A stretch of DNA of 64,000 nt from Sphingobium estronivorans (lineage in GTDB: Bacteria > Pseudomonadota > Alphaproteobacteria > Sphingomonadales > Sphingomonadaceae), in NCBI RefSeq assembly GCF_008692605.1, contig NZ_LFCT01000005.1, positions 1 to 64,000 of the forward strand. The letters are read 5' to 3'. Each line of letters begins with the position of its first letter. Within the stretch, counting starts at the first letter, position 1. The position numbers and the translations under genes are program-made. The notes below the pieces were generated by a model. The model ran no database searches and was not told the origin of the DNA. It saw nothing but the letters and a program-made list of their open reading frames with translations. Below are positions 24,716 through 34,005 of this stretch, piece by piece.

Positions 24716-26046
24716 TGCTGCGCCTCTTGCGCGATCAGCGCGCCATTCTCAAGGCCCGTGATCGTCGCGCGGACGATGGAGGAGGGGGATTGCGGTGCAA
24801 GGAAGCGCACCGGGGCGAAATTCTCGGCATGGCCGGAGGCGCCGTTGCGTTCGACCAGCACGGATTGCCGGGTGCCGATCAGGCTGTGGAGCCAGCTTGT
24901 CCGCTGCGTTTCGCAGGCGGCGCGCAGGCGGGCGGCGCGGGTCTTGATGGTGGCGCGGTCGACCTGCGGCATGCGGGCGGCGGGGGTGCCGGTGCGCGGC
25001 GAATAGGGGAAGATGTGGCCGTGGACGATGGCGCATTCCTCGACCAGCTTCAGGCTGTTTTCGAACATCGCATCGTCCTCGGTCGGGAAGCCGGCGATGA
25101 TGTCGGCACCGATGCTGATGTCCGGGCGGGCGCTTTTCAGCCGTTCGACGATGCGGATCGCGTCGGCGCGGCCGTGGCGGCGCTTCATGCGCTTGAGGAT
25201 CATGTCGTCACCGGCCTGAAGCGAGAGATGCAGATGCGGCATCATGCGCGGCTCATGAGCGAGCAGGTCGAACAGGCGCTCATCGATCTCCACGCTGTCG
25301 AGCGAGGAGAGGCGCAGGCGGGGGAGGTCGGGCACGCCTTTCAGGATCCGCTCGATCAGCAGGCCGAGCGACGGCGCGCCGGGCAGGTCCGGGCCGTAGC
25401 TGGTGACATCCACGCCGGTCAGCACGATTTCCCGATAGCCCGCATCGACCAGTTCGCGGGCCTTGTCGATCACCGCGCCTGCGGGGACGGAGCGGCTGTT
25501 CCCCCGGCCATAGGGGATGATGCAGAAGGTGCAGCGATGGTCGCAGCCATTTTGCACCTCCAGAAAGGCACGGGCATGTTCGGCAAAGGCGCTGGCCATA
25601 TGCGGCGCGGTTTCGCGCACGGCCATGATGTCGGAGACATTCGCCTTTCCCGTCACCCCAGCATAGGCTGGGGTCTCAGGCCCCACGTCGTGCCCTATCG
25701 CCTGAGATCCCAGCGTTGGCTGACGCCGCTCTTCGGGTCGCGGGGATGACGAATAGTGGCTCGCCTCCATCTTTTCCCGGTTGCCGATCACCGCATCGAC
25801 TTCGGCCATGGCGGCGAACGTCTCAGGCTCCGTTTGCGCGGCGCAGCCCGTCACCATGATCCGCGCATCGGGCCGGTCCCGCCGGGCGCGGCGGATGGCT
25901 TGGCGCGTCTGCCGCACCGCTTCGGCCGTCACGGCGCAGCTATTCACAACGATCAGATCGTCCTGCCCGCCCGCCATTTCGCGAATAGCCTCGCTCTCCG
26001 CGATATTGAGGCGGCAGCCCAAGGTGATGATCTGCGGCCCGCTCAT
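24712..26046 (-). CDS. mtaB: tRNA ms2t6A methylthiotransferase MtaB, with repeat insertion
   Basis: 444 residues; a radical-SAM methylthiotransferase that converts t6A37 to ms2t6A in ANN-decoding tRNAs. The UPF0004 domain holds Cys11, Cys37 and Cys68 (LGCRLN, VNSCAVT, VTGCAAQ); the radical-SAM cluster is CDHRCTFC in QNGCDHRCTFCIIPYGRGNS. Residues about 99-133 (beginning SSPRPEERRQPTLGS) are not part of the family: they are encoded by a palindromic repeat (25651-25751) inserted in frame between domains. I chose ATG 26046, one base after the dapF stop. Confidence 0.9.
   Translation of the reverse strand: MSGPQIITLGCRLNIAESEAIREMAGGQDDLIVVNSCAVTAEAVRQTRQAIRRARRDRPDARIMVTGCAAQTEPETFAAMAEVDAVIGNREKMEASHYSSSPRPEERRQPTLGSQAIGHDVGPETPAYAGVTGKANVSDIMAVRETAPHMASAFAEHARAFLEVQNGCDHRCTFCIIPYGRGNSRSVPAGAVIDKARELVDAGYREIVLTGVDVTSYGPDLPGAPSLGLLIERILKGVPDLPRLRLSSLDSVEIDERLFDLLAHEPRMMPHLHLSLQAGDDMILKRMKRRHGRADAIRIVERLKSARPDISIGADIIAGFPTEDDAMFENSLKLVEECAIVHGHIFPYSPRTGTPAARMPQVDRATIKTRAARLRAACETQRTSWLHSLIGTRQSVLVERNGASGHAENFAPVRFLAPQSPSSIVRATITGLENGALIAQEAQQ
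25651..25751. repeat. Palindromic dispersed-type repeat inside mtaB
   Basis: The element has imperfect terminal inverted repeats CGTCACCCC / GGGGATGACG and an inner stem GGCTGGGGTCTCAGGC / GCCTGAGATCCCAGC. Its composition (CCAGC...GGGATC, ends in ...ATGACG) is that of the CGTCATCCC-type intergenic repeats common in sphingomonad genomes. Here it lies inside mtaB and stays open in frame, encoding about 35 residues. I see no second copy in the window. Confidence 0.75.
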
Positions 26047-26047
26047 A

Positions 26048-26848
26048 TCAGAAGCGCGCCCAGTCAGCCTCGCCGTCGAAGACATGGGTGGCGGGGCCGG
26101 TCATCAGGATATGACCGCCCGGCGCCCAGTCGATCACAAGATCGCCGCCCGGCAGGGTCACGCGGGTCGGCCCGCTCACCAGCTTGCGGCGAACAGCCGC
26201 CACGGCGGTCGCACAGGCGCCGGTGCCGCAGGCGCGGGTCAGGCCGGCGCCGCGTTCCCAGACGATCAGGCGGATATGATTCTCCCCCACAATCTGCGCG
26301 AAGTTCACGTTCACGCGTGCCGGGAACAGCGGGTCTGTCTCGATCATCGGGCCGAGCCGGTCGATATCCACCGCGTCGAGATCGTCGCAGAAAAAGATCA
26401 CATGCGGGTTGCCGACATTGACCGCGACCGGGGCGGGCAGATCTTCCCAGCTGACCGGCATGGTCAGCGTATCCATGGCGTAGGACAGCGGGATCGCATC
26501 CCACTCCAGCCGGGGTTCGCCCATGTCGACGCTCGCGCCGCCGTCCACGCCCCTCGCGTCCAGCAGGCCCGCCTTGGTTTCGATCAGCACGTCCCGGCCA
26601 ACGAACAAAGGCACGCAGCGGGTCGCGTTGCCGCAGGCTTCCACTTCACCGCCGTCGCTGTTGAAGATGCGCATCGACACATCGGCGCGATCGGAATTGC
26701 CGATCAGGATCAACTGGTCGCAGCCGATCCCGGCGTGGCGGTCGGCAATGGCCTGAGCGCGCCGCTCCGTCATGTCGACCGCGGCATCCCGCGCGTCGAT
26801 CACCACGAAATCGTTGCCCAGTCCATGCATTTTGGAAAAACGGCCCAT
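26048..26848 (-). CDS. dapF: Diaminopimelate epimerase
   Basis: 266 residues. Converts LL- to meso-diaminopimelate for lysine and peptidoglycan synthesis. The two catalytic cysteines are in EACGNATRC and LTRACGTGACATAV; the start KMHGLGNDFVVIDAR is the family opening. ATG at 26848 chosen; longer upstream readings are not conserved. First gene of dapF-mtaB-ftsY-yciB, all same strand with overlaps or a 1-base gap. The lysine pathway gene lysC is also in this window (49.1 kb). Confidence 0.95.
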   Translation of the reverse strand: MGRFSKMHGLGNDFVVIDARDAAVDMTERRAQAIADRHAGIGCDQLILIGNSDRADVSMRIFNSDGGEVEACGNATRCVPLFVGRDVLIETKAGLLDARGVDGGASVDMGEPRLEWDAIPLSYAMDTLTMPVSWEDLPAPVAVNVGNPHVIFFCDDLDAVDIDRLGPMIETDPLFPARVNVNFAQIVGENHIRLIVWERGAGLTRACGTGACATAVAAVRRKLVSGPTRVTLPGGDLVIDWAPGGHILMTGPATHVFDGEADWARF

Positions 26849-26889
26849 AGTGGGCGCGCATGTAAGGCTTGCGGGACGAAAAGACCAGC

Positions 26890-28293
26890 CTATCCCGCGC
26901 CCAACGTCGCGCGGCGGCGTCCATAGAGGAAATAGACGCCCAGCCCGATGGCATTCCAGATGAAGCAGGCAAGGATCGTCTTCATCGGCAGGCTGACGAA
27001 CAGATAGGCGCAGCCCAATACCGCGCCCATCCCGACCAGCGTCGCCGCCGGGGTGCGGAAGGGACGCTTCATATCCGGCATCCGCCGCCGCAGGATCAGC
27101 AGGCAAGCGCCCACGGCGGTGAAGGCGATCAGCGTCCCCGCATTGGCGAGCGCCGCGATCTCGTCGATGGGCAGCACGCCCGCGATGATCGCGACCAGCA
27201 CGGCAGTGACGGCGGTGATGCGGGCGGGCGTGCCGCGCTTCGAAATCAGCGCCAGCCGTTGCGGCAGGAAACCGTCGCGCGCCATGACCAGGAAGATGCG
27301 GCTCTGACCATAGAGGAAACCCAGCAGCACGGTGGGGAGCGCAATCACAGCGGCGATGGCGACGATCCGCGCCACCTGCCCCTGGCCCATTTCGCGCAGG
27401 ATGAGCGCCAGTGGCTCCGGACTGTCGGCAAAGCGGGTGAAGGGCATGGCGCCGATGGCGGCGGCGGCCACCAGCACATAGATGAGCGTGCAGGCGATCA
27501 GCGATCCGACGATGCCGATGGCCAGGTCGCGATCCGGGTTCTTGGCTTCCTCTGCCGCAGTGGAGATCGCGTCGAAGCCGTAAAAGGCGAAGAAGATGAT
27601 TGCCGCCGCCGCCATGACGCCGCGCTCGATTCCGTCCGGTCCCATCGACTTGGCGAAGCCGAAGGGCATGAAGGGCTGAAGGTTCTGGGCGTCGAAGGCA
27701 GGGAGGGCGATGGCGACGAACAGGCTGAGCGTCGCGATCTTGATGAGGACGAGCAGGGAGTTCAGTCGCGCGCTTTCATGCGTGCCCAGCATCAGCAGGC
27801 CGGCAACGACGGCGATGATGAAGATGGCGGGAGCGTTGATGAAGCCGCCCAGTTCCGGTCCCTTGGTCAGCAACTCGGGGAAGCCCACCGATGTCAGCAG
27901 CGGCGCGGCATAGCCCGACCAGCCCACTGCCACCGTCGACACCACCAGCGAATATTCAAGGATCAGGCTCCACCCGACGATCCAGGCAATGCCCTCGCCC
28001 AGCACGGCATAGCTGTAGCTATAGGCGCTCCCGGCAGCGGGCATCATGGTGGAGAGTTCGGCATAGGCCAGCGCCGCGCAGGCGCAGATCGCGCCCGCAA
28101 TGGCGAAGGACAGCAGCACCGCGGGCCCGGCCCGGTCCGCGCCCACGCCGATCAGCGTCAATATGCCGGTGCCGACGATGGCGCCCACGCCCAGCGCCAG
28201 CAGGTGCGGCCAGGACAGGGTGCGCGCCAGCCTGTGCCCTTCCTGCGCGGGCATCATGGCCTCCATGGGTTTGCGGCGCGTCCAGCTCATCAT
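26890..28293 (-). CDS. APC-superfamily amino acid permease
   Basis: 467 residues with about 12 hydrophobic segments, including VGAIVGTGILTLIGVGAD near the N-terminus (the APC substrate-binding loop) and IIFFAFYGFDAISTAAEEAKNP, the conserved TM6 region of cationic amino acid transporters (CAT/YfnA branch). It probably imports amino acids by proton symport. Substrate unclear. It lies 41 bases upstream of dapF on the same strand, so joint transcription is possible. Confidence 0.85.
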   Translation of the reverse strand: MMSWTRRKPMEAMMPAQEGHRLARTLSWPHLLALGVGAIVGTGILTLIGVGADRAGPAVLLSFAIAGAICACAALAYAELSTMMPAAGSAYSYSYAVLGEGIAWIVGWSLILEYSLVVSTVAVGWSGYAAPLLTSVGFPELLTKGPELGGFINAPAIFIIAVVAGLLMLGTHESARLNSLLVLIKIATLSLFVAIALPAFDAQNLQPFMPFGFAKSMGPDGIERGVMAAAAIIFFAFYGFDAISTAAEEAKNPDRDLAIGIVGSLIACTLIYVLVAAAAIGAMPFTRFADSPEPLALILREMGQGQVARIVAIAAVIALPTVLLGFLYGQSRIFLVMARDGFLPQRLALISKRGTPARITAVTAVLVAIIAGVLPIDEIAALANAGTLIAFTAVGACLLILRRRMPDMKRPFRTPAATLVGMGAVLGCAYLFVSLPMKTILACFIWNAIGLGVYFLYGRRRATLGAG

Positions 28294-28379
28294 CTTGTCT
28301 CCCTTGCGCGCCCTAAGTCGCGTGCGGGACGAGCGGATGACAAGAGAAATCTCGGCGGCTCAGCCCATGGGGTCGGATT

Positions 28380-28775
28380 TTACAGCAGGGATGCCGCGTG
28401 GCTCAGCACCATGCCGCACAGTTTGGACTTCACCTTGCCCTTGAGGTTCGCGACCGAAAGCCGGTTGTCCTGCGTCTGCAACACGCCCTTCTGGCCCAGA
28501 GAATAGCCGCTGGATTCCTTGACGCCCTGCTTTCCCGTCAGCTTACCCAGCACGGATGTCGCGCTCGCGGCGTTGACCAGCTTGTTCTTGACGCAATAGC
28601 TGAGCATGCCCGCGGCATTGCCAGCGCCCGTGGTCGCGAGGTTGGGCAGCATTCCGCCCAGCAGGCCGCCAGCCTTCCCCGACAGGTCGGGCAACTGGGC
28701 CGAGGAGGGAAGGGCGAGGGATGCGCTGGTGAAGGCGAGGGCGGTGATCGCGGCGCGACGGGTCATGCGGTGCAT
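28380..28775 (-). CDS. Secreted DUF2501-type protein
   Basis: 131 residues, signal peptide after a twin-arginine-like MTRRAAITALAFTSASLALPSSAQ. The mature part is rich in Gly/Leu/Lys with GAGNAAGMLSYCVKNKLV and a KSKLCGMVL end, matching the periplasmic DUF2501 family (YjjA-like) of unknown function. ATG 28775 chosen (28766 also possible). It is divergent from ffh. Confidence 0.7.
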   Translation of the reverse strand: MHRMTRRAAITALAFTSASLALPSSAQLPDLSGKAGGLLGGMLPNLATTGAGNAAGMLSYCVKNKLVNAASATSVLGKLTGKQGVKESSGYSLGQKGVLQTQDNRLSVANLKGKVKSKLCGMVLSHAASLL

Positions 28776-29071
28776 TGACGCTTCTCCTTGGGTCTGTCGA
28801 CTCGAGGCGGTGGGACAGGGAGCCTGCGCCCATCCTTCCGTCACCGCAATCTGTCATCGCCATGCCTGCGCCGCTGTTGCAACTCGCCCTCCCTTGCGCT
28901 AAAGGCGCCCCTGCAATCGGGCGGTCCGCTGCCTGATGCCCTGACAGATCCATGGCGCCCAGGTGGGGCACCGGATGGACGCTGGCCGGCGAGATTTCGC
29001 CCGCCGGCGATTTTGTCGTTTGGCGGGGTAAGCGCTTGTTTTCCGGGCTCTTCGGCCCAAATGAGGTGATG

Positions 29072-30532
29072 ATGTTCGATTCGCTAAGCGATCGTCTCGG
29101 TGGGGTATTCGACAAGCTGCGTGGGCGCGGTGCGCTGACGGAGGACGATGTCCGCGCCGCGATGCGCGAGGTGCGAATCGCACTGCTGGAGGCTGACGTC
29201 GCGCTTCCGGTGGTTCGCCAGTTCGTCGAGCAGGCGACGGAGCGGGCCGTCGGCAGCGACGTGCTGCGTTCGGTCACGCCGGGCCAGATGGTCGTCAAGA
29301 TCGTCTCGGACACGCTGACCGAGACGCTGGGCGCCGAAACCTCGGAACTGCTGATCGACGTCACCCCGCCCGCCGTCATCATGATGGTCGGCCTGCAGGG
29401 GTCGGGCAAGACCACCTCCACCGCCAAGATCGCCAAGCGCCTGAAGGAAAAAGAGCGCAAGAAGGTGCTGATGGCGTCGCTCGACGTCCAGCGTCCGGCC
29501 GCGCAGGAGCAGCTTGCGGTGCTGGGCACGCAGACCGATGTGGCGACCCTGCCCATCGTGCCGAGCCAGCAGCCGGTCGATATTGCCAAGCGGGCGTTGC
29601 AGGCGGCGAAACTCCAGGGCTTCGACGTGGTGATGCTCGACACCGCGGGTCGTCTGCACGTCGATCAGGCGCTGATGGACGAGATGAAGGCGGTCGCCGA
29701 AGTCTCCAACCCGGCGGAAATCCTGTTGGTGGTCGACTCGCTGACGGGTCAGGACGCGGTGAATGTCGCGACCAGCTTCACCCAGCAGGTGCCGCTGACC
29801 GGCGTGGTGCTGACCCGTATGGACGGCGATGCCCGTGGCGGCGCGGCGCTGTCGATGCGCGCGGTCACCGGCCGTCCGATCAAGTTCGCGGGTACGGGCG
29901 AAAAGCTCGACGCCATCGAGCCGTTCCATCCGGCGCGTGTGGCGCAGCGGATCCTGGGCATGGGCGACGTCGTCTCGCTGGTCGAAAAGGCGGCCGAGAC
30001 CATCGATGCCGAGGAAGCCGACAAGCTCGCCAAGAAAATGGCCAAGGGTCAGTTCGACATGAACGACCTGCGCGCCCAGCTCAATCAGATGCGCCGCATG
30101 GGCGGTCTTGGCGCGCTGGCCGGGATGCTGCCGGGCCTCAAGAAGGCACAGGCGGCGATGGCGAACAGCGGCGCCAACGACAAGACCTTGATCCATCTCG
30201 ACGCGATGATCGGCTCCATGACGCCGAAGGAGCGGGAAAAGCCCGCGCTCATCAACGCCAAGCGCAAGATTCGGATCGCCAAGGGGTCCGGCACCACGGT
30301 GCAGGAAGTGAACCGTCTCCTGAAAATGCATCAGGAAATGGAAACGGCGATGAAGAAGATCCGCAAGATGGGCGGCCTGAAAGGGCTGGCCAAGATGTTC
30401 ACCGGCGGCGGCATGGACAAGCTGATGGGCGGTGCCGGTGGGGCGCCGGACCTTGGCGGATTGGGCGGTCTCGGCGGGGGCGGTACTATGCCGACCCTGC
30501 CGCCCGGCTTTCAGAATTTCATGAAGAAATAA
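29072..30532 (+). CDS. ffh: Signal recognition particle protein Ffh
   Basis: 486 residues. N domain (FDSLSDRLGGVFDKLRG), G domain with VGLQGSGKTTSTAKIA, DVQRPAAQEQL, DTAGRLHVD and TRMDGDARGGAAL, and a Met-rich M domain (about 330-450) that binds signal peptides and 4.5S RNA. The tail has GGAGGAPDLGGLGGLGGGG. It brings nascent membrane proteins to FtsY. ATG at 29072; an upstream start would extend through about 40 residues with no conservation. First gene of the ffh-rpsP-rimM-trmD-rplS order. Confidence 0.96.
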   Translation: MFDSLSDRLGGVFDKLRGRGALTEDDVRAAMREVRIALLEADVALPVVRQFVEQATERAVGSDVLRSVTPGQMVVKIVSDTLTETLGAETSELLIDVTPPAVIMMVGLQGSGKTTSTAKIAKRLKEKERKKVLMASLDVQRPAAQEQLAVLGTQTDVATLPIVPSQQPVDIAKRALQAAKLQGFDVVMLDTAGRLHVDQALMDEMKAVAEVSNPAEILLVVDSLTGQDAVNVATSFTQQVPLTGVVLTRMDGDARGGAALSMRAVTGRPIKFAGTGEKLDAIEPFHPARVAQRILGMGDVVSLVEKAAETIDAEEADKLAKKMAKGQFDMNDLRAQLNQMRRMGGLGALAGMLPGLKKAQAAMANSGANDKTLIHLDAMIGSMTPKEREKPALINAKRKIRIAKGSGTTVQEVNRLLKMHQEMETAMKKIRKMGGLKGLAKMFTGGGMDKLMGGAGGAPDLGGLGGLGGGGTMPTLPPGFQNFMKK

Positions 30533-30573
30533 GCAAATATAGTCATTTGGTTTAGAGTAGAAAGGCAAGTTTA

Positions 30574-31014
30574 ATGGCAACCTCCATCCGTCTGTCGCGC
30601 GGCGGCTCCAAGAAGCGCCCCTATTACCGCATCGTCGTGGCCGACAGCCGCGCCCCGCGTGACGGCAAGTTCATCGAGCGCATCGGCAGCTACAATCCCG
30701 TTCTGCCCAAGGGCGACGAAAAGCGCGTCGTTCTGGACGTCGAGCGCGCGAAGCACTGGGTTGCCGCTGGCGCCCAGCCGACCGATCGCGTCGCCCGCTT
30801 CCTCGACGCCGCGGGCGTGAAGGAACGCGCCGCCCGCAGCAACCCGAAGAAGGCTGAGCCGGGTCAGAAGGCCAAGGACCGCGCCGAGGAGCGCGCCGAG
30901 AAGGCTGCCGCCGCTGAGGAAGCCGCGCGCGAAGCCGCCGCCGCTCCGGCCGAAGCGCCTGCTGAAGAAGCCGCTCCGGCTGAAGAAGCTGCTGCCGAGC
31001 AGGCCGAAGGCTGA
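30574..31014 (+). CDS. rpsP: 30S ribosomal protein S16
   Basis: 146 residues. The first 85 are the S16 core ([40 protein letters not shown]). The rest is a Lys/Ala/Glu-rich tail ([20 protein letters not shown]) absent from E. coli S16 (82 residues) but seen in many alphaproteobacteria. Forty-one bases after ffh. Confidence 0.96.
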   Translation: MATSIRLSRGGSKKRPYYRIVVADSRAPRDGKFIERIGSYNPVLPKGDEKRVVLDVERAKHWVAAGAQPTDRVARFLDAAGVKERAARSNPKKAEPGQKAKDRAEERAEKAAAAEEAAREAAAAPAEAPAEEAAPAEEAAAEQAEG

Positions 31015-31019
31015 TCGAC

Positions 31020-31499
31020 TTGACCGACAAGCCCGTCACTCTCGCCGTCATTATCGGCGCTCATGGGGTGGCGGGCGAAGTCCGTCTGAAACTCTTCGGA
31101 GAGGGGGCGGATGCCCTCAAATCCTACAAGGGTTTCGATGCGGCGGGGCGCATATTGACGCTGAAGTCGGTGCGCCCCGGCCCCAACGGCGCGGTCGCGC
31201 GCTTTGCCGAGATCGGTGATCGCACGGCGGCGGAATCGCTGCGCGGGACCGAATTGACGGTGCCCCGTTCCTCCCTGCCTCCGCTGGGCGAGGGCGAATA
31301 TTATCATGCCGACCTCATCGACCTGCCCTGTTTCTCCAGTGATGGCGAAGGGCTGGGCCATATCGTCGCGGTCGAGAATTTCGGTGCGGGCGACATCATC
31401 GAGGTGGAGCGTCCCAATGGGAAGCGCTTCATGGCGCCGATGCATGCCGTGACCATCGCCGATGAAAAGGCAGTCGTCGAGGCTGCCTTCGCGGCCTGA
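31020..31499 (+). CDS. rimM: 16S rRNA processing protein RimM
   Basis: 159 residues. Aids maturation of the 30S subunit head and binds S19. VIIGAHGVAGEVRLKLF is the N-terminal RimM motif; the C-terminal PRC-barrel has YYHADLIDLPCFSSDGEGLG and FMAPMH. Start appears to be TTG (31020), 5 bases after rpsP stop; no ATG fits. Confidence 0.93.
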   Translation: MTDKPVTLAVIIGAHGVAGEVRLKLFGEGADALKSYKGFDAAGRILTLKSVRPGPNGAVARFAEIGDRTAAESLRGTELTVPRSSLPPLGEGEYYHADLIDLPCFSSDGEGLGHIVAVENFGAGDIIEVERPNGKRFMAPMHAVTIADEKAVVEAAFAA

Positions 31500-31502
31500 C
31501 CG

Positions 31503-32234
31503 ATGAGTTTCGCGGCGCAGATCCTGACCCTCTATCCGGAGATGTTTCCCGGGCCGCTCGGCGTATCGCTGGCGGGCCGTGCGCTGGGCGAGGGGAAATG
31601 GTCCTGCGACCCCATCCAGATTCGCGATTTCGCGACGGACAGACATCGGACGGTGGACGATACGCCGGCGGGCGGCGGCGCGGGCATGGTGCTGCGCGCG
31701 GACATTCTGGGCCTTGCCATCGACCATGCTTTGGACAAGCGCCCGGACCTGCCGGTCCTCGCCATGACGCCGCGCGGCGCGCCGATCACGCAGGGGCGCA
31801 TTCGCGAACTGGCCGCCGGTCCCGGCGCGACCATCCTCTGCGGTCGGTTCGAGGGTTTCGACGAGCGCATTTTCGAGGCCCGTCCCGTGGAACAGATCAG
31901 CATGGGCGACATCATCCTGTCCGGTGGAGAGATGGGCGCGTTGATGCTGCTGGATGCTTGCATCCGCCTGCTTCCTGGGGTAATGGGCGCCGCTTCCAGT
32001 GGGGATGAAGAGAGCTTCGAAAGCGGCCTTCTCGAATATCCGCACTATACCCGACCTGTTGAATGGGAAGGGCGCACGATCCCTGAAGTGTTGCGATCGG
32101 GGGATCATGCGAAGATCGCCGCCTGGCGGAAACAAAGGGCGGAAGACGAGACACGGCTAAGGCGGCCGGACCTTTGGGAACGTCATATCGGCGTTCGGGA
32201 CCAGTCGCCCTCTGGTGCGCAACGCAAAAAGTAG
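31503..32234 (+). CDS. trmD: tRNA (guanine37-N1)-methyltransferase
   Basis: 243 residues. SPOUT methyltransferase with a deep trefoil knot; the hallmark region [18 protein letters not shown] binds SAM, preceded by [12 protein letters not shown]. The N-terminus [21 protein letters not shown] is typical. Starts 3 bases after rimM. Methylates G37 of tRNAs reading CNN codons, preventing frameshifting. Confidence 0.96.
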   Translation: MSFAAQILTLYPEMFPGPLGVSLAGRALGEGKWSCDPIQIRDFATDRHRTVDDTPAGGGAGMVLRADILGLAIDHALDKRPDLPVLAMTPRGAPITQGRIRELAAGPGATILCGRFEGFDERIFEARPVEQISMGDIILSGGEMGALMLLDACIRLLPGVMGAASSGDEESFESGLLEYPHYTRPVEWEGRTIPEVLRSGDHAKIAAWRKQRAEDETRLRRPDLWERHIGVRDQSPSGAQRKK

Positions 32235-32244
32235 GACCTAGGTT

Positions 32245-32613
32245 ATGAACTTGATCCAGCAGATCGAGGCCGAAAACATTGCGGCTCTCGCCAAGGATAT
32301 CCCGGAATTCCGTCCCGGCGACACGCTGCGCGTCGGCGTGAAGGTCGTCGAAGGCGAACGCAGCCGCGTCCAGAACTATGAAGGCGTCTGCATCGCCCGC
32401 TCCAACAAGGGCATGGGCAGCAACTTCACCGTGCGGAAGATTTCGTTCGGTGAGGGCGTGGAACGCGTTTTCCCGCTCTATTCGCCGAACATCGATTCGA
32501 TCACCGTCGTCCGTCGCGGCGTCGTGCGTCGTGCGAAGCTCTACTATCTGCGTGGCCGCACCGGCAAGCGCGCTCGCATCGCCGAGCGTCGCGACGTGCG
32601 CAGCGAGGATTGA
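32245..32613 (+). CDS. rplS: 50S ribosomal protein L19
   Basis: 122 residues. Full-length L19 with [60 protein letters not shown] and [17 protein letters not shown]. Sits at the 30S-50S interface. Last gene of the ffh operon, followed by a strong terminator. Confidence 0.97.
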   Translation: MNLIQQIEAENIAALAKDIPEFRPGDTLRVGVKVVEGERSRVQNYEGVCIARSNKGMGSNFTVRKISFGEGVERVFPLYSPNIDSITVVRRGVVRRAKLYYLRGRTGKRARIAERRDVRSED

Positions 32614-32645
32614 TCTCCTTCGCCTGACGGCATGTGAACAACAGG

Positions 32646-32684
32646 CAGGCGGCGCTCCCCCGGAGCGCCGCCTGTTTCTGTTTG
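32646..32684 (+). terminator. Rho-independent terminator after rplS
   Basis: CAGGCGGCGCTCC, loop CCC, GGAGCGCCGCCTG: a perfect 13-pair stem followed by TTTCTGTTT. Confidence 0.88.
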
Positions 32685-32706
32685 GGGACCGTTGCCGGTT
32701 ACCGCT

Positions 32707-34005
32707 TCACGCCTCGTTCCGGCTCGTGAACCACAGCCCGCCAAGGCTGATCGCCGCCGCCGCCGACATATAGAGGCCGGCCAGCGCGATGCCCTGCATC
32801 CCGATCAGCCAGGTCGCGACGATGGGCGCCAGCGCGCCGCCGATGATCCCGCCCAGGTTGAAGGCGAAGGATGCACCGGTGTAGCGCAACTGCACCGGGA
32901 AAAGATGCGGCAGATAGGCGCCCAGCGGGCCATAGACGAAACCCATCAGGAACAGCGCGAGGCTGAGGATCAGGAAGATCGGCAGCAACTGCCCGGTGCC
33001 CATGGCCGGGCCGAAGATCACGCCCATCAGCACCGTGCCGATGCACCCCGCGACCAGCACGCGGGTCGGGCTGCTCCTGTCCGACCACCAGCCGGCGATG
33101 ACGATGCTGACCGCCATGAACAGGATTGCGCCGAGCTGGATGGCGAGGAAGGTTTCGCGGTCGATCTTGAGCGTTGTCGTGCCATAGCCGAGCGCGAAGG
33201 CGGTCGCGATATAATAGACGGCGAAACAGGCCGCGCAGGCGAAGGTGCCGGCAATGGCTGCGCCCAAATGGCTTTTGAACAGCGTGGCCAGCGGCACGGC
33301 GGGCGGCGGGGCTTCAGCGCGGGCAGCGGCGAATTCGGGCGTCTCGGTGAGCTTCAGGCGAATCCACAAGCCCAGGAGCACCAGCACCGCGCTGCCCAGG
33401 AAGGGCAGGCGCCAGCCCCAGGCGAAGAAATCCTTGTCGGTCAGGAAAGTACCGAGGATCAGGAACAGTCCATTAGCGGCCAGGAAACCGACCGGCGCCC
33501 CCAATTGCGGGAACATGCCAAAGCGCGCCCGCCAGCCCGGGGGCGCATTTTCCACCGCCAGCAGCGCCGCGCCGCCCCATTCGCCGCCCAGGCCGAAGCC
33601 CTGACCGAAGCGCAATATGCAGAGGATCAGCGGCGCCCACCAGCCGATGCTCTGGTAGGTCGGCAGAAACCCGATCGCCAGCGTCGATCCGCCCATCAGC
33701 ATCAGCGATGTCACCAGCGTTGCCTTGCGTCCGATGCGGTCGCCATAATGGCCGAACACGGCCGCGCCCAAGGGGCGGGCGAAAAAGGCGAGGGCGAGGC
33801 TGCCATAGGCCGCCAGCAACTGCGCGGAAGGGGAGGAGGCCGGGAAGAAAAGCGGGCCGAAGACAAGGCTGGCGGCGGTGGCATAAATATAGAAGTCGTA
33901 AAACTCGACCGCCGTGCCGATCAGGCTGGCCGCCAGCACCCGCTTGTGGCGCAGCATCGCGCCCAACCCGCCCATTTCCACCGCGTGCACCGCCCCCGTT
34001 GCCAT
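32707..34005 (-). CDS. MFS transporter, metabolite:H+ symporter type
   Basis: 432 residues with 12 predicted helices. The N-terminus (ASLIGTAVEFYDFYIYATAA), the loop GHYGDRIGRKATLVTSLMLMG and the LRFGQGFGLGGEWGGAALLA segment match the MHS group (proline/betaine ProP, shikimate ShiA). It probably imports an organic acid or osmolyte with protons; the substrate is not evident. Convergent with rplS and abutting the SpoU gene (1-base junction). Confidence 0.86.
   Translation of the reverse strand: MATGAVHAVEMGGLGAMLRHKRVLAASLIGTAVEFYDFYIYATAASLVFGPLFFPASSPSAQLLAAYGSLALAFFARPLGAAVFGHYGDRIGRKATLVTSLMLMGGSTLAIGFLPTYQSIGWWAPLILCILRFGQGFGLGGEWGGAALLAVENAPPGWRARFGMFPQLGAPVGFLAANGLFLILGTFLTDKDFFAWGWRLPFLGSAVLVLLGLWIRLKLTETPEFAAARAEAPPPAVPLATLFKSHLGAAIAGTFACAACFAVYYIATAFALGYGTTTLKIDRETFLAIQLGAILFMAVSIVIAGWWSDRSSPTRVLVAGCIGTVLMGVIFGPAMGTGQLLPIFLILSLALFLMGFVYGPLGAYLPHLFPVQLRYTGASFAFNLGGIIGGALAPIVATWLIGMQGIALAGLYMSAAAAISLGGLWFTSRNEA

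Noticed and set aside
26869-28506. Plus-strand open frame of 545 codons opposite the amino-acid permease
   Set aside because: Low-complexity shadow of a membrane protein gene; the minus strand shows clear APC permease motifs.
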